From positions 62,001 to 126,000 of the forward strand of contig NZ_LGDG01000063.1 in NCBI RefSeq assembly GCF_001279775.1: a stretch of DNA of 64,000 nt, given 5' to 3'. Below are positions 7,315-16,789 of this stretch, in pieces. The notes under the pieces were generated by a model. The model was not told the DNA's origin. It did no database searches and saw only the letters and a program-made list of their open reading frames with translations. The position numbers and the translations under genes are program-made. The DNA comes from Streptomyces sp. MMG1533. Lineage in GTDB: Bacteria; Actinomycetota; Actinomycetes; Streptomycetales; Streptomycetaceae. Each line of letters opens with the position of its first letter. Position 1 is the stretch's first letter.

Positions 7315-8951
7315 AGGTCGCCGAGGCCGTCGGACGTGCGGTGACCGCGGCCGGCGTCGGCCGGGTCTTCGGCGTGGTCGGATCGGGCAACTTCCATCTG
7401 ACCAACGCCATGGTCGCGGCGGGGGCGCGGTTCGTCGCCGCACGGCACGAAGGCGGCGCGGCGACGATGGCCGACGCGTACGCGCGGATGAGCGGCAGGC
7501 CGGCCGCGCTGAGCGTCCATCAGGGACCCGGTCTGACCAACGCCCTCACCGGTGTCACCGAGGCGGCCAAGAGCCGGACCCCGCTCCTCGTGCTGGCGGC
7601 CGAGGTGACCGAGCCGCGCTCCAACTTCCACGTCGACCAAGAGGCGTTGGGGCGCGCGGTGGGCGCGATCACCCTGCGGGTCACATCGGCCGAGAACGCG
7701 GTGGGGCAGACCCTCGACGCGGTGCGGCTGGCCCTGCACGAACGCCGCACCGTGCTGCTCAACCTCCCCCTGGCGGTGCAGGCACTGGACGTGCCCGACG
7801 GTGTCCTGGCACAGGCCGCGCCACCCCCGCAGCGAGCGGCGGTCGAGCCGACGGCGGCCGACGTGGCGGCACTGGCGCGGGCACTCGACCGGGCGCGGCG
7901 ACCGGTGTTCGTGGCCGGCCGGGGATCACGCTCGCCCGGCGCCCGCGACGCCCTCGCGGCGCTCGCCGAGCGCCACGGCGCGCTGCTGGCGACGTCGGCC
8001 GTGGCACGCGGCCTGTTCCACGGCAATCCGTGGTCGCTCGACGTGTCCGGAGGCTTCGCCTCACCCCTGACGGCGGAACTGATCGGCGCCGCGGACACGA
8101 TCGTGGGCTGGGGCTGCGCACTGAACATGTGGACCATGCGGCACGGCAACCTGATCGGCTCCGACACGACGGTGGTACAGGTCGACGACGACGCGTCGGC
8201 GCTCGGTGCGCACCGTGACGTGCATGTCGGGGTCACCGGCGACGTGGAACGCACGGCGCGGCGCGTGCTGGAGACGGGCGGCGCGAAACGTCAGGGCTAC
8301 CGGACCGCCGACGTCGCCGCGGGCATCGCCGCGCGCGTGCGCCTCAGGGATGTGCCGTACGAGGACACGGGCAGCCGCGAGCGGATCGACCCGCGCACGC
8401 TGAGCATCGCGCTCGACGACATCCTGCCCGCGGAGCGGGTGATCGGCGTGGACTCCGGCAACTTCATGGGCTACCCGAGCATGTACCTGTCGGTGCCGGA
8501 CGAGAACGGCTTCTGCTTCACCCAGGCGTTCCAGTCGATCGGCCTCGGGCTGGCCACCGCGATCGGCGCGGCGCTGGCGCAGCCGGACCGGCTGCCGGTG
8601 GCCGCGCTCGGGGACGGCGGCGCGCTGATGGGCGCCGCGGAACTCGACACGGTGCGTCGGCTGGGGCTGCCCATGGTGGTCGTCGTGTACAACGACGACG
8701 GCTACGGAGCCGAGGTGCACCACTTCGGGCCCGACGGACATCCCCTCGACACGGTCGAGTTCCCGTCGACGGACATCGCCGACGTGGCGCGAGGGTACGG
8801 CTTCGAGGCGGTGACCGTGCGCACGCGAGCGGATCTGAAGGCCGTGGCGGACTGGGTCGCCGGTCCGCGGTCCGCGCCTGTGCTCATCGACGCCAAGGTG
8901 GTGAAGGACCGCGGGTCCTGGTGGCTGGAGGAGGCGTTCCGCGGACACTGA
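7311..8951 (+). CDS. Thiamine-diphosphate-dependent enzyme (acetolactate synthase/benzoylformate decarboxylase superfamily)
   Basis: A 546-aa protein with the three domains of the POX/ALS family. The N-terminal Pyr domain carries the catalytic Glu47 (ARHEGGAATMADAYARMSG). The central domain follows, and the C-terminal PP domain has the ThDP/Mg motif: LGDGG at about residue 434 and YNDDGYG about 27 residues later. It lacks the features that would fix it as a true biosynthetic acetolactate synthase, and no small subunit lies next to it. Coupling to a cyclase-fold hydrolase points to a catabolic 2-keto-acid decarboxylase, carboligase or hydrolase; the substrate is unknown. Confidence 0.85.
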   Translation: MKVAEAVGRAVTAAGVGRVFGVVGSGNFHLTNAMVAAGARFVAARHEGGAATMADAYARMSGRPAALSVHQGPGLTNALTGVTEAAKSRTPLLVLAAEVTEPRSNFHVDQEALGRAVGAITLRVTSAENAVGQTLDAVRLALHERRTVLLNLPLAVQALDVPDGVLAQAAPPPQRAAVEPTAADVAALARALDRARRPVFVAGRGSRSPGARDALAALAERHGALLATSAVARGLFHGNPWSLDVSGGFASPLTAELIGAADTIVGWGCALNMWTMRHGNLIGSDTTVVQVDDDASALGAHRDVHVGVTGDVERTARRVLETGGAKRQGYRTADVAAGIAARVRLRDVPYEDTGSRERIDPRTLSIALDDILPAERVIGVDSGNFMGYPSMYLSVPDENGFCFTQAFQSIGLGLATAIGAALAQPDRLPVAALGDGGALMGAAELDTVRRLGLPMVVVVYNDDGYGAEVHHFGPDGHPLDTVEFPSTDIADVARGYGFEAVTVRTRADLKAVADWVAGPRSAPVLIDAKVVKDRGSWWLEEAFRGH

Positions 8952-9002
8952 GTGCCGGCGGGCGGCCCATGCAATCAGCGGGGCCCATGACGTCAACGGC
9001 TG

Positions 9003-10259
9003 TCAACCGCTGCCCAGCCGATCCGCCAGACAGGCGAGGTAGAGGGCCAGGGTCGCGCGGTGGTCGCGCAGCGGGCGGCCGGTGATCTGCTCGATCTTGT
9101 TCATCCGGTAGACGACGGTGTTGCGGTGGATGTGCAGGGCCGCGGACGCCCGCAGCAGATTGAACCCGCTCTCGCACCAGGCGGTGACCGTGTCGCGGAG
9201 CGCCGGCCAGTCCGGTTGGGCGCGCAGGTCCGCGGCCGTGACGTCGAGCAGTCGGCTGCGGGCGGACTGGCCCACCGCCGCCAGGACCTGGTGGACCCGC
9301 AGGTCCGCTATGAGATGGACGGGGGAGCCGTCCCCCGGCCGGGCCCCCAGGCGGAGGGCGTCGCACGCGTCCTGGTAGGAGTCGTGCAGACCGGCGACCG
9401 AGATGGCCGGCTCGCCGATCCCCGCACGGGCGGCGAGACCGTCCTGCGCGGCGATCACATCGGTGACCCGTCGGCAGTCGGCGACCAGGGACGCCGTCGA
9501 ACCGCGGGCCGGAAGCCGGTGCAGGACGCCGATCCAGCCGGGAGCCGTGCCGGCCACGATGTCCTGGGGGTCGGCGAAGACCTCTCGGACGGTGCGGAGC
9601 AGTTCCGAACGGATCAGTGCCATGTCCTGCGTGGGGGCGCCCCGGCGTCGGGCGGTCGCATCGGGCACGGTCACCTCGAAAGCCACCGCGACCCGTTGCA
9701 GCCGCAGGTCGAAGCCGAGTTCGGCGGCCCGGAACACGAGGAAGTCGCCTTCCACGACCTGCGGATCGTACGCGGCGATGTCGGCGAGCAGCTTCTCTGC
9801 GGCCCGCTCCGCGAGCAGGCGGGAGCGCAGCATCACGGACTCCCTCAGCAGGATCTCCGTCTGACGCTTCACCAGCAGCCCGAAGCGGCGTACCTGGGCG
9901 GGGGTTCCGGTGATCCCGACGGTGCCCACCGCCCGGCCGCCGGTCACCAGCGGCAGCGTGACCCCGGGACGCACCCCGCGCAGCCGCTGGGCCTGCGACG
10001 CGCTGTGTGTGGCGGGTTCCTGAGTGCGGACGACCTCGACGGACGCCTCGTGAAAGGTGCCGACCCGGCTGCTGTCGCCGCTGCCGATGACCATGCCCTC
10101 GGCATCGGTGATCAGCACGTTGAAGCCGATGACGGCGGAGGTGTCCCCGGCGATCTCCTGCGCGAGGGACGGGCTCAGCACGGGGGTTCCTCCCGTCGCG
10201 GGCGGGCCGGGGTTGGACGCACCGTACAGGGGACCGAGCGATTTCAGCCACAAGTTCAT
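9003..10259 (-). CDS. CdaR/PucR-type regulator with sugar-diacid recognition domain
   Basis: A 418-aa regulator. The N-terminal putative diacid-recognition domain (SLAQEIAGDTSAVIGFNVLI, GSGDSSRVGTFHEAS) matches the CdaR family, which senses glycerate or other sugar acids. A GGDEF-like middle part (LHRLPARG, VADCRRVTDVI) and a C-terminal PucR HTH (LLRASAALHIHRNTVVYRMNK) follow. ATG 10259 (MNLWLKSLGPL) was chosen over an in-frame start 17 codons upstream; an internal start nearer VLSPSLAQE is also possible. It diverges from the ABC transporter operon and likely controls it or the cyclase/ThDP pair that it converges on. Confidence 0.85.
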   Translation of the reverse strand: MNLWLKSLGPLYGASNPGPPATGGTPVLSPSLAQEIAGDTSAVIGFNVLITDAEGMVIGSGDSSRVGTFHEASVEVVRTQEPATHSASQAQRLRGVRPGVTLPLVTGGRAVGTVGITGTPAQVRRFGLLVKRQTEILLRESVMLRSRLLAERAAEKLLADIAAYDPQVVEGDFLVFRAAELGFDLRLQRVAVAFEVTVPDATARRRGAPTQDMALIRSELLRTVREVFADPQDIVAGTAPGWIGVLHRLPARGSTASLVADCRRVTDVIAAQDGLAARAGIGEPAISVAGLHDSYQDACDALRLGARPGDGSPVHLIADLRVHQVLAAVGQSARSRLLDVTAADLRAQPDWPALRDTVTAWCESGFNLLRASAALHIHRNTVVYRMNKIEQITGRPLRDHRATLALYLACLADRLGSG

Positions 10260-10382
10260 ACGAAGTGAACGGTGACTCGCCGGAGGTTGATCCCTAGCGT
10301 ATGGGCTCAATCACATCCCCGCCGGGGGCACAGCGCGGTGAACGGCGGGCTCCTTCAGCGCACCTACGGAAGGCCCGAGCCG

Positions 10383-11315
10383 ATGACTCGTGTGCGTTCT
10401 CTCGTATCCACAATGACCGCCCTACTGCTGTTCTCCTCGGTCGCCGCCTGCGGTTCCGACGGCGACGACGCCCCGAAGAACGTGTCCGCGAAGACCGCCG
10501 CCCTGGGCACGCTCAGGCCCGGCGTCATCAAGGTGGCCGTCCAGCCGTACGCGCCCTACACCAGCGTCCAGGGCGGCAAGATCGTCGGACTGGACGGCGA
10601 CATCCTCACCTACGTGGCCAAGAAACTGGGCCTCCAGATCAAACCCCAGGTCACCGACTTCGCCGGCATGCTCGCCGGAGTGCAGTCCCGCCGGGCGGAC
10701 ATCACCATCGGCGGCGTCGCCTGGTCCGCCGACCGGCAGAAGCAGGGCCTGTTCACCGACCCGCCCTACTACTCGCCCCCCGCGATGGCCGTCCGCAACG
10801 GCAAGACCTACAAGACGGTCGACGACCTGAAGGGCCTCGACCTCGCCACGGTCGAGGGCTACGTCTGGGTCAAGTCCATCCAGTCCGTGCCCGGCGCCGA
10901 GCTGCACGCCTACCCGGACGCCACCGGGGTCTTCGACGACCTCGGCGCGGGCCGCGTCGACGTCGGCTTCCTCGACCCGCTGATCATCATCGCGGCGCAG
11001 AAGCAGCGCCCGGAGCTGAAGATCAGCACGGAGTACCTGACACCGCCGACCGCGGCCGAGGTCAAGGCCAAGCCCGCCTACCAGTACTTCCAGCCGTACC
11101 AGACCGGCTTCTACCTCCCCAAGAAGGCCACCAAGTTGGAGAAGGCCGTCTCCGCCCAGATCGACGCCATGTACGCGAACGGCGAGATGGCGAAGCTCGT
11201 CGAGAAGTACGGCGGCGACCCCGAACAGTTCCTCAAGCCGACCGCCGACGTCGCCACCGCGCGCCGCGGCGTGGACCGGCCGCAGGACTGGACGCCGCCG
11301 TCCATCGGACAGTGA
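10383..11315 (+). CDS. ABC transporter substrate-binding lipoprotein, polar amino acid type
   Basis: A 310-aa extracellular solute-binding protein of the SBP_bac_3 family. The signal peptide ends in the lipobox SVAAC with Cys23 as the lipid anchor. Core motifs are GVIKVAVQPYAPYTS, LDGDILTYVAKKLGLQ, and RADITIGGVAWSADR. The ATG at 10383 follows GGAAGG. It starts a four-gene run, SBP-permease-ATPase-oxidoreductase, with ATGA couplings further down. The substrate is probably an amino acid or related small polar compound, in line with the DadA-like enzyme at the end of the operon. Confidence 0.9.
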   Translation: MTRVRSLVSTMTALLLFSSVAACGSDGDDAPKNVSAKTAALGTLRPGVIKVAVQPYAPYTSVQGGKIVGLDGDILTYVAKKLGLQIKPQVTDFAGMLAGVQSRRADITIGGVAWSADRQKQGLFTDPPYYSPPAMAVRNGKTYKTVDDLKGLDLATVEGYVWVKSIQSVPGAELHAYPDATGVFDDLGAGRVDVGFLDPLIIIAAQKQRPELKISTEYLTPPTAAEVKAKPAYQYFQPYQTGFYLPKKATKLEKAVSAQIDAMYANGEMAKLVEKYGGDPEQFLKPTADVATARRGVDRPQDWTPPSIGQ

Positions 11316-11325
11316 GGACGCCGAC

Positions 11326-12105
11326 ATGACCGGTCTCTTCCAAGTCCCCTGGTCCGACTACCGGTCGGACCTGCTCGACGCACTCGGGCGCACCGTCTCG
11401 TACACCGTGGTGAGCTTCGTCGGCGCCGTCCTCCTCGGCCTGGCGGTGGCGCTGCTCCGGATCGCCAAGGCGCGGCCTCTGCGTGTCCTTGCCGCTGTCT
11501 ACACCGAGGTCTTCAAGAACATCCCGCTCCTCGCGATCATCTTCCTGACCTACTTCGGCCTCGCCTCGGCCGGGCTCCGGCTGGACGTGTTCACGGCCGG
11601 CTGCCTCAGTCTCGTCGTCTTCTACGCCGCCTACCTGTCCGAGATCTTCCGCTCCGCGATCAGCGGCGTGCACGACGGACAGACGGAAGCCGGCGAGGCG
11701 CTGGGTCTGGGCAGGGCCGGCATCTTCGTCCATGTCGTCCTGCCGCAGGCCGTACGTCAGGCCCTGCCCGGCACCAACACCATGCTGGTCGACCTGCTGA
11801 AGTCCACCTCGCTGCTCGTCACGGTCTCCGCCGCCGAGTTGATGTCCGAGGGGCGGCTCATCACGTCGGCCACCTTCCGGGCGCTGGAGGTCTACCTGGT
11901 CATCTCCGCCGTCTACTTCGCCCTGTGCTACCCCCTGTCCCAGCTGCTTCTGCTACTGGAACGAAAGGTGCGGGCGGGCGTCCCCCTGTCCCCGTGGCGG
12001 CGCCGGCGGGTGCGCACCGCCCGCGCACTGCTTGCGGCCGACCTCGGCGCAGACCTCGGCGCCGACCGCGCCGCGGACCTCAAGCAGAAGGAGGCGGCGG
12101 CATGA
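11326..12105 (+). CDS. ABC transporter permease, HisM/GlnP family
   Basis: A 259-aa inner-membrane permease with about five transmembrane segments. The EAA loop that contacts the ATPase is EAGEALGLGRAGIFVHVVLP. It starts 10 bp after the binding-protein gene. The C-terminus is an unusual hydrophilic tail with an imperfect repeat (LAADLGADLGADRAADLKQ) beyond the last membrane segment. Only one permease is encoded, so it would work as a homodimer. Confidence 0.9.
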   Translation: MTGLFQVPWSDYRSDLLDALGRTVSYTVVSFVGAVLLGLAVALLRIAKARPLRVLAAVYTEVFKNIPLLAIIFLTYFGLASAGLRLDVFTAGCLSLVVFYAAYLSEIFRSAISGVHDGQTEAGEALGLGRAGIFVHVVLPQAVRQALPGTNTMLVDLLKSTSLLVTVSAAELMSEGRLITSATFRALEVYLVISAVYFALCYPLSQLLLLLERKVRAGVPLSPWRRRRVRTARALLAADLGADLGADRAADLKQKEAAA

Positions 12106-12896
12106 CCGAGCCCGTCACCACGGCGCAGGCCGTCCCGTCGGCGGGCACCGACGCGGTCGTACGGATCGAGGGGCTGAGCAAGTCCTTCGACGGCCGCCTG
12201 GTGCTCGACCACGTGAACCTGGAGGTCGACCGCGGCCGCATCGTGAGCGTCATCGGACAGAGCGGCGGCGGCAAGACCACGCTGATGCGCTGCGTCAACC
12301 TGCTCGAACGCCCTGACCGGGGCACCGTCGAGGTGGCCGGCGAAGTGGTGCACAGCGCCGGCCGGACGGTCTGCCACGACCTGCCCCGGCTGCGCCGCAC
12401 CGTCGGCATGGTCTTCCAGCGGTTCAACCTCTTCCCGCACCTCACGGCAGTCGAGAACGTCGTCCTGGCCCAGCGCAAGGCGGGCGTCCCGGAGGACGAG
12501 GCACTGGAGCGGGCCGTCGCGCTGCTGCGCCGGGTCGGCGTGGCCCACCGCGGTCTCGCCCTACCCGACCAGCTCTCCGGCGGGGAACAACAACGCGTCG
12601 CCATCGCGCGGGCACTCGCGCTCAAGCCGGAGGTGCTGCTCTTCGACGAGCCGACCTCCTCCCTCGACCCGGAGGCCACCCGGGAGGTCCTGGCGGTGAT
12701 GCGGGAACTGGCCGCGGACGGGATGACGATGCTGCTGGTCACCCACGAGCTGCCCTTCGCCCGCGAGGTGTCCGACCATGTCGTCTTCGTCGACGGCGGC
12801 CGGATCGTCGAGGAGGGACGCCCGCAGGACGTCCTCGACAACCCCTCCCGGATCCGGACCCGGGAGTTCCTCGCCTCGTACGGGTCGGCGTCATGA
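12102..12896 (+). CDS. ABC transporter ATP-binding protein, amino acid type
   Basis: A 264-aa ATPase of the GlnQ/HisP type. Walker A GQSGGGKTT, Q-loop FQRFNLFPHL, signature LSGGEQQR, Walker B VLLFDEPTS and the H-loop VTHE are all intact. The start codon overlaps the permease stop (ATGA at 12102). It energises uptake by the two preceding gene products. The stop overlaps the start of the oxidoreductase gene. Confidence 0.93.
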   Translation: MTEPVTTAQAVPSAGTDAVVRIEGLSKSFDGRLVLDHVNLEVDRGRIVSVIGQSGGGKTTLMRCVNLLERPDRGTVEVAGEVVHSAGRTVCHDLPRLRRTVGMVFQRFNLFPHLTAVENVVLAQRKAGVPEDEALERAVALLRRVGVAHRGLALPDQLSGGEQQRVAIARALALKPEVLLFDEPTSSLDPEATREVLAVMRELAADGMTMLLVTHELPFAREVSDHVVFVDGGRIVEEGRPQDVLDNPSRIRTREFLASYGSAS

Positions 12897-14155
12897 CCGC
12901 TCCCGTAGTGGTCGTCGGGGGCGGCGTCGTGGGACTGTGCACCGCGTACTACCTGGCCGAGGCGGGCCTCCCGGTGGAGGTCGTCGAACGCCGTGCCCTG
13001 GGCTCCGGGGCCTCCCGGGGCAACGCGGGCTGGGTCTGCCTCAGCCATTCGACGCCGGTCCCGGCACCGGGCGTCGTACGGTACGCGCTGCGCTCACTGG
13101 GACGGCCGGACTCGCCCCTCTACCTGCGACCCCTTCCCGATCCGGCGTTCGTACGGTGGCTGTGGCGGTTCTGGCGCAGCAGCACACCCGCCGCCTTCCG
13201 GCGCGGCTACACCGCGGTCGCCGAGCTGAACCGCACCACCTTTGACCTCTTCGACGGCCTGCGCGAGGCCGGCGTCGACACCACCCTGACCCGTCCCGGC
13301 ATGGTCCACGCCTTCCTGTCCCCGACCGAGGCCCGCCACCACCTCGCCCTGCAACAGGAGATGGCCGACGGCCGCTACCCGATACCCGACGACGTCGTCA
13401 CCGGGGACGAGGCCCGGCTGCTGGACGACGCCCTGTCGTCCAAGGTGCGCGCGGCGTACCTCGTCGAAGGGGAGGGCGTGGTCGACCCCGAGGCGTTCGC
13501 CCACGGGCTGGGCCAGGCGCTCGTCGCCTCCGGGGTGAAGGTCCACGAGAACGTCGAGGCCGTCGGGTTCCGTACCTCCGGGGACCGCGTCACCGCCCTG
13601 CGCACCGCACAGGGCGAGATTCCCTGCGCGGCCGTCGTCATCGCGGCCGGCATGCGCTCCTCCCGCCTGCTGACTTCGCTGGGACATCCGCTGCCGCTCC
13701 AGGCGGGCAAGGGCTACAGCTTCTCGGTGGACCTTGATCCGGCCCCCCGGCACACGCTGTACTTCGGCGAGCGCAGGGCCGTCGCCTCGCCGATCGGCAC
13801 CACCACACGGATCGGCGGCACGATGGAACTCAGCGGCAACAACAACCGCCTCGACTGGCGGCGTGTCGTGGCCGTCGCCCTCGCCAGCCGGCACTACCTG
13901 GGCCGCTGGTTCGAGGATCCCGACGACCTGGTCGGCCTGATCCGCGACCCCTGGGTCGGCGGACGGCCCTTCCTCCCCGACGGACTCCCGGTCATCGACC
14001 GCGTCCCGGACCACGCCAACGCCTACGCGGCCACCGGGCACGGCATGCTCGGTGTCACCTTGGGCCCCGTCACCGGTCACAGGCTCACCGAGTACATCCT
14101 CACCGGCCGCCGCCCCGAGGCCCTCACGCCCTTCCGTTTCGACCGACTCCGGTGA
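12893..14155 (+). CDS. FAD-dependent D-amino acid dehydrogenase-like oxidoreductase (DadA family)
   Basis: A 420-aa flavoprotein. The FAD-binding Rossmann motif is at the N-terminus (VVVVGGGVVGLCTAYYLAEAG), then SGASRGNAGWV typical of DadA, and a C-terminal FAD-contact segment ATGHGMLGVTLGPVTG. It is translationally coupled to the transporter ATPase, so the imported compound is probably its substrate: a D-amino acid, an N-methylated amino acid or hydroxyproline-like compound. Which of these cannot be decided here. Confidence 0.88.
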   Translation: MTAPVVVVGGGVVGLCTAYYLAEAGLPVEVVERRALGSGASRGNAGWVCLSHSTPVPAPGVVRYALRSLGRPDSPLYLRPLPDPAFVRWLWRFWRSSTPAAFRRGYTAVAELNRTTFDLFDGLREAGVDTTLTRPGMVHAFLSPTEARHHLALQQEMADGRYPIPDDVVTGDEARLLDDALSSKVRAAYLVEGEGVVDPEAFAHGLGQALVASGVKVHENVEAVGFRTSGDRVTALRTAQGEIPCAAVVIAAGMRSSRLLTSLGHPLPLQAGKGYSFSVDLDPAPRHTLYFGERRAVASPIGTTTRIGGTMELSGNNNRLDWRRVVAVALASRHYLGRWFEDPDDLVGLIRDPWVGGRPFLPDGLPVIDRVPDHANAYAATGHGMLGVTLGPVTGHRLTEYILTGRRPEALTPFRFDRLR

Positions 14156-14157
14156 GG

Positions 14158-14769
14158 TCAGTGCGTCGGCAGCCATTCACTGAGGGCGTCGATGAGGCGG
14201 TCGAGCGGGGGCTCCTCGGCGGAGCGGTCCGTCATGACCGTACGACCGTCGAAGCGCAGGGTGTACTGGAACCTGTCGGCCGCCCCCATGTCGATCGTGA
14301 CCTCGGAGACTTCGGCCAGTGCCGGATCCCCGAGCAGTGTGCGCAGTTCCCCGAACTGGGCCGCGCTGGTGCGCCGTACGACGGTTTCGCCCTTGTCACT
14401 GACGCGGACAGTGCCGTCGCCCCGGAGGACGACCTGTCGGCTGACACCGGCGAAACCGCCGCTGACCGTCATGGTCACCAGCTTCTGCTCCGGTCCGGTG
14501 ACGGGCACCGGGGACGGGCTCGCGGAAGCCGAAGAGGAGGAGGGCGAGGGCGCGGGCGAGTCGGGCGACGGTGAGGCGGAGGTGGCCGGGGACTCGGTGG
14601 AGGCGGAGGAGGCGGAGGAGGCGGAGGAGGCGGTCACCGTACTGATCGCCGCGTCCGTCGGCTCCGCCGAACTTTCGCCGCTGCCGAAGGCGCAGCCGGC
14701 CAGACCGAGTACCTGCGTCGCGCACATCACCGCCGCCCTCGCGGTCGTACCCCTGCCCCTGTCGAGCAC
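14158..14769 (-). CDS. Putative lipoprotein with Ser-rich linker
   Basis: A 203-aa secreted protein. A signal-like segment ends in LAGC, a probable lipobox with the lipid-anchor Cys, followed by ~55 residues rich in Ser, Ala and Pro. Part of this linker (SSASSASSAS) is encoded by a 9-bp tandem repeat. The C-terminal ~110 residues form a compact beta-rich domain (VTMTVSGGFAGVSRQVVLRG, FQYTLRFDGRTVMTDR) of unknown function that is common in Streptomyces lipoproteins. It converges on the DadA gene with a 2-bp gap. Confidence 0.75.
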   Translation of the reverse strand: MLDRGRGTTARAAVMCATQVLGLAGCAFGSGESSAEPTDAAISTVTASSASSASSASTESPATSASPSPDSPAPSPSSSSASASPSPVPVTGPEQKLVTMTVSGGFAGVSRQVVLRGDGTVRVSDKGETVVRRTSAAQFGELRTLLGDPALAEVSEVTIDMGAADRFQYTLRFDGRTVMTDRSAEEPPLDRLIDALSEWLPTH

Positions 14770-14834
14770 AGCGCCCCCGCCCGTCGATCACCCCAACTGG
14801 ACTGTCAATACCACGGAACCACGCGTTCCGGCCC

Positions 14835-15923
14835 TCAGTCGGTCTCGCTCGCCGCGATCACGGCGACGCGCGTGCGGGTGGGGTCCAGGCAGGCGAAGGC
14901 GGTGTCCGTGAGGTCGCCGGCGAACCAGCGGTTGTCGGTGTACGGCGCGAGGGCGAAGCGGAGCCAGCGGTGGTCGGCGGCCAGACGCACGGCGTCGTGG
15001 TGGGACACCTCCGTGTCGAGGTCCATGAGCGCGTACAGGCTGCGCCAGGTGAACAGTCGGGCGTAGGCGCCGTGGTGCCCCTCGTTCCACAGGCCGCCTC
15101 CGAAAGCGGCGATGAAGAGGTCGGCGGCGAGATCGTCGGCGGTGGTGTGGACCGTGGCGAGAGTGTCCGTCGTGACGGCGTCGAGGCAGTCGGCGTCGAG
15201 TTCGGCGAGCAGCGCGGAGTTGAAGTCGCCCGCGTCGAGCGGCTCGGGCAGGGCATAGAACGCCGCCTCGTACTGCGCGAGTTGAGAGAACCCCGTGGCG
15301 GCCGACTCGGCGCGCGACTCGTCCGGCACCCTCCGGGCGGCGCGGCCGGCGCGGGCGCCGCCTTCGGTGGGCGGTATCTCGGGGTAGGCGATGCGCAGGC
15401 TCTCCGGAGTGGCGGAGCCGACCATGAGCCCCTCCATGTACGCCCCTGCGCGCATGCTGTGCTCGAAGTGCAGGGAGCCCAACGGCAGCCAGGCCAGGGG
15501 GTGTCCGAGGGCGCGCAGCCCGGCCCCGTAGTCGAGGTAGACGTCGTCGTGCCGGCGTCCGAAGCCGAAGCGCAGCGCCATCTCGTGCAGCAGACAGGCT
15601 CGGAACTCGGTCGCCGGATCGTCCAGGGCGACGGGCGTGTGGTTCTCGAACTGCGGCCTGAGCGCGACGATGCTGGGCCGCTGCGCGAGCTGCCAGGCGA
15701 TCCGCCGCGCCAGCGCCCGCCAGGTGTCCGTCCGCTCCCGGCCCAGCCGTTCCGCCAGGCGCACGGCCCAGTCGGTGGCCGCCTGCGACCGCTGATCGGC
15801 CAGGAGCCGGGACAGCTTCGCGATGTCGTGGCTGCTGGAGGCCGTCAGTGCCAGGTCGTGAAGGCGTTCGGGATCGGTGGCGGCGTACACCTTGAGCGAG
15901 GCGTCGTCGGGGAGTTCGGACAT
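14835..15923 (-). CDS. Uncharacterised actinobacterial protein, 362 aa
   Basis: A soluble protein without signal peptide or membrane segments, rich in Ala, Leu, His and Asp. The N-terminal third is helical (LSRLLADQRSQAATDWAVRLAERLG) and resembles a repeat scaffold. Later parts contain YDYGAGLRALGHPLAWLP-like and RSLYALMDLDTEVSHHDAV segments of no known catalytic pattern. It stands alone: a lipoprotein lies downstream in the same direction and a divergent lipoprotein upstream. I do not recognise the function. Confidence 0.65.
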   Translation of the reverse strand: MSELPDDASLKVYAATDPERLHDLALTASSSHDIAKLSRLLADQRSQAATDWAVRLAERLGRERTDTWRALARRIAWQLAQRPSIVALRPQFENHTPVALDDPATEFRACLLHEMALRFGFGRRHDDVYLDYGAGLRALGHPLAWLPLGSLHFEHSMRAGAYMEGLMVGSATPESLRIAYPEIPPTEGGARAGRAARRVPDESRAESAATGFSQLAQYEAAFYALPEPLDAGDFNSALLAELDADCLDAVTTDTLATVHTTADDLAADLFIAAFGGGLWNEGHHGAYARLFTWRSLYALMDLDTEVSHHDAVRLAADHRWLRFALAPYTDNRWFAGDLTDTAFACLDPTRTRVAVIAASETD

Positions 15924-16140
15924 GTGATCACCCTAAGAGGCGTGTGCTCGCCAGGCGGTGGGTGCGCGTCCATCGCACTCCGACATGGGCGAAGGGAACC
16001 CGGGTACTGGGCGGAGCATTCGTCGAAGACCGCCGGCCGTGGTCTCCGGGCACCGCGAACCGGGTGGTCTTCGCTCATCCGGCCCGACGCCGCCGCGGCT
16101 GGTGTCGGCCGCCGTGCGGAGCTCGGAACAGAATGGATCG

Positions 16141-16719
16141 ATGAGGAACACGCTGATGCGCGGTGGCCGACCACGGGCACTGGCCGGGGTGGTGCTGTTG
16201 CTGGGCGGTGCGGTGGCCTGCGGGCCGTCCGGAGCCGGGGGAGAGGCCGGTGCCGGTGGCGCCTCGTCGACGCCGTCCGCGACGACGTCCGTCCGGTTCG
16301 GGGAGGAGATCGAGTTGTCCGACGGCCGGCACGTGGGCGTGTCGTACGCAGCCGGCAGTGGGCTCGTGGAACAGCACCGGGACGCCGGGACGGATGAGTG
16401 GAGCAAGCCCCGGGTGGTGTACCGGACCATGGCGGACGCCTGCCAGAGCATCACGCTCGAGGAGTTCGACGGCACGGTCGCCGTCATCGCCGACTGGGGC
16501 TACTACTGCGCGGACGGCGAGCCCCCCGAGGAATCGATCGCCGCGGTCGGCACCGGGGACCTGTCGCGGTGGGACGCGAAGCTCACCAAGGCCTTCGACG
16601 GCTGGGAGAAGGCCACCGCCGAGGGCGACTCGCGTCACCTCCGCTTCACCAACGGCTCCACGCGGCTTCGGTGGAGCCGGGCGGAGGGATTCGGGCAGGT
16701 GGAGGAGACGTATCGCTGA
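16141..16719 (+). CDS. Putative lipoprotein, 192 aa
   Basis: The ATG at 16141 begins a signal peptide (RALAGVVLLLGGAVAC) with lipobox GAVAC. A Gly/Ser-rich linker and a ~140-residue C-terminal domain with repeated Trp (ADWGYYCADGEPPEES, RLRWSRAEGFGQV) follow. The domain is typical of secreted Streptomyces proteins of unknown role. There is no clear operon partner: the divergent gene is the unknown 362-aa protein and the next gene converges. Confidence 0.65.
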   Translation: MRNTLMRGGRPRALAGVVLLLGGAVACGPSGAGGEAGAGGASSTPSATTSVRFGEEIELSDGRHVGVSYAAGSGLVEQHRDAGTDEWSKPRVVYRTMADACQSITLEEFDGTVAVIADWGYYCADGEPPEESIAAVGTGDLSRWDAKLTKAFDGWEKATAEGDSRHLRFTNGSTRLRWSRAEGFGQVEETYR

Positions 16720-16789
16720 GTCGAGTGGTCCCTCGGCACTTGGCGTGGTCCCTCGGCACCTTCGACAGCGGTACCCGGAGGAAGGCGAC

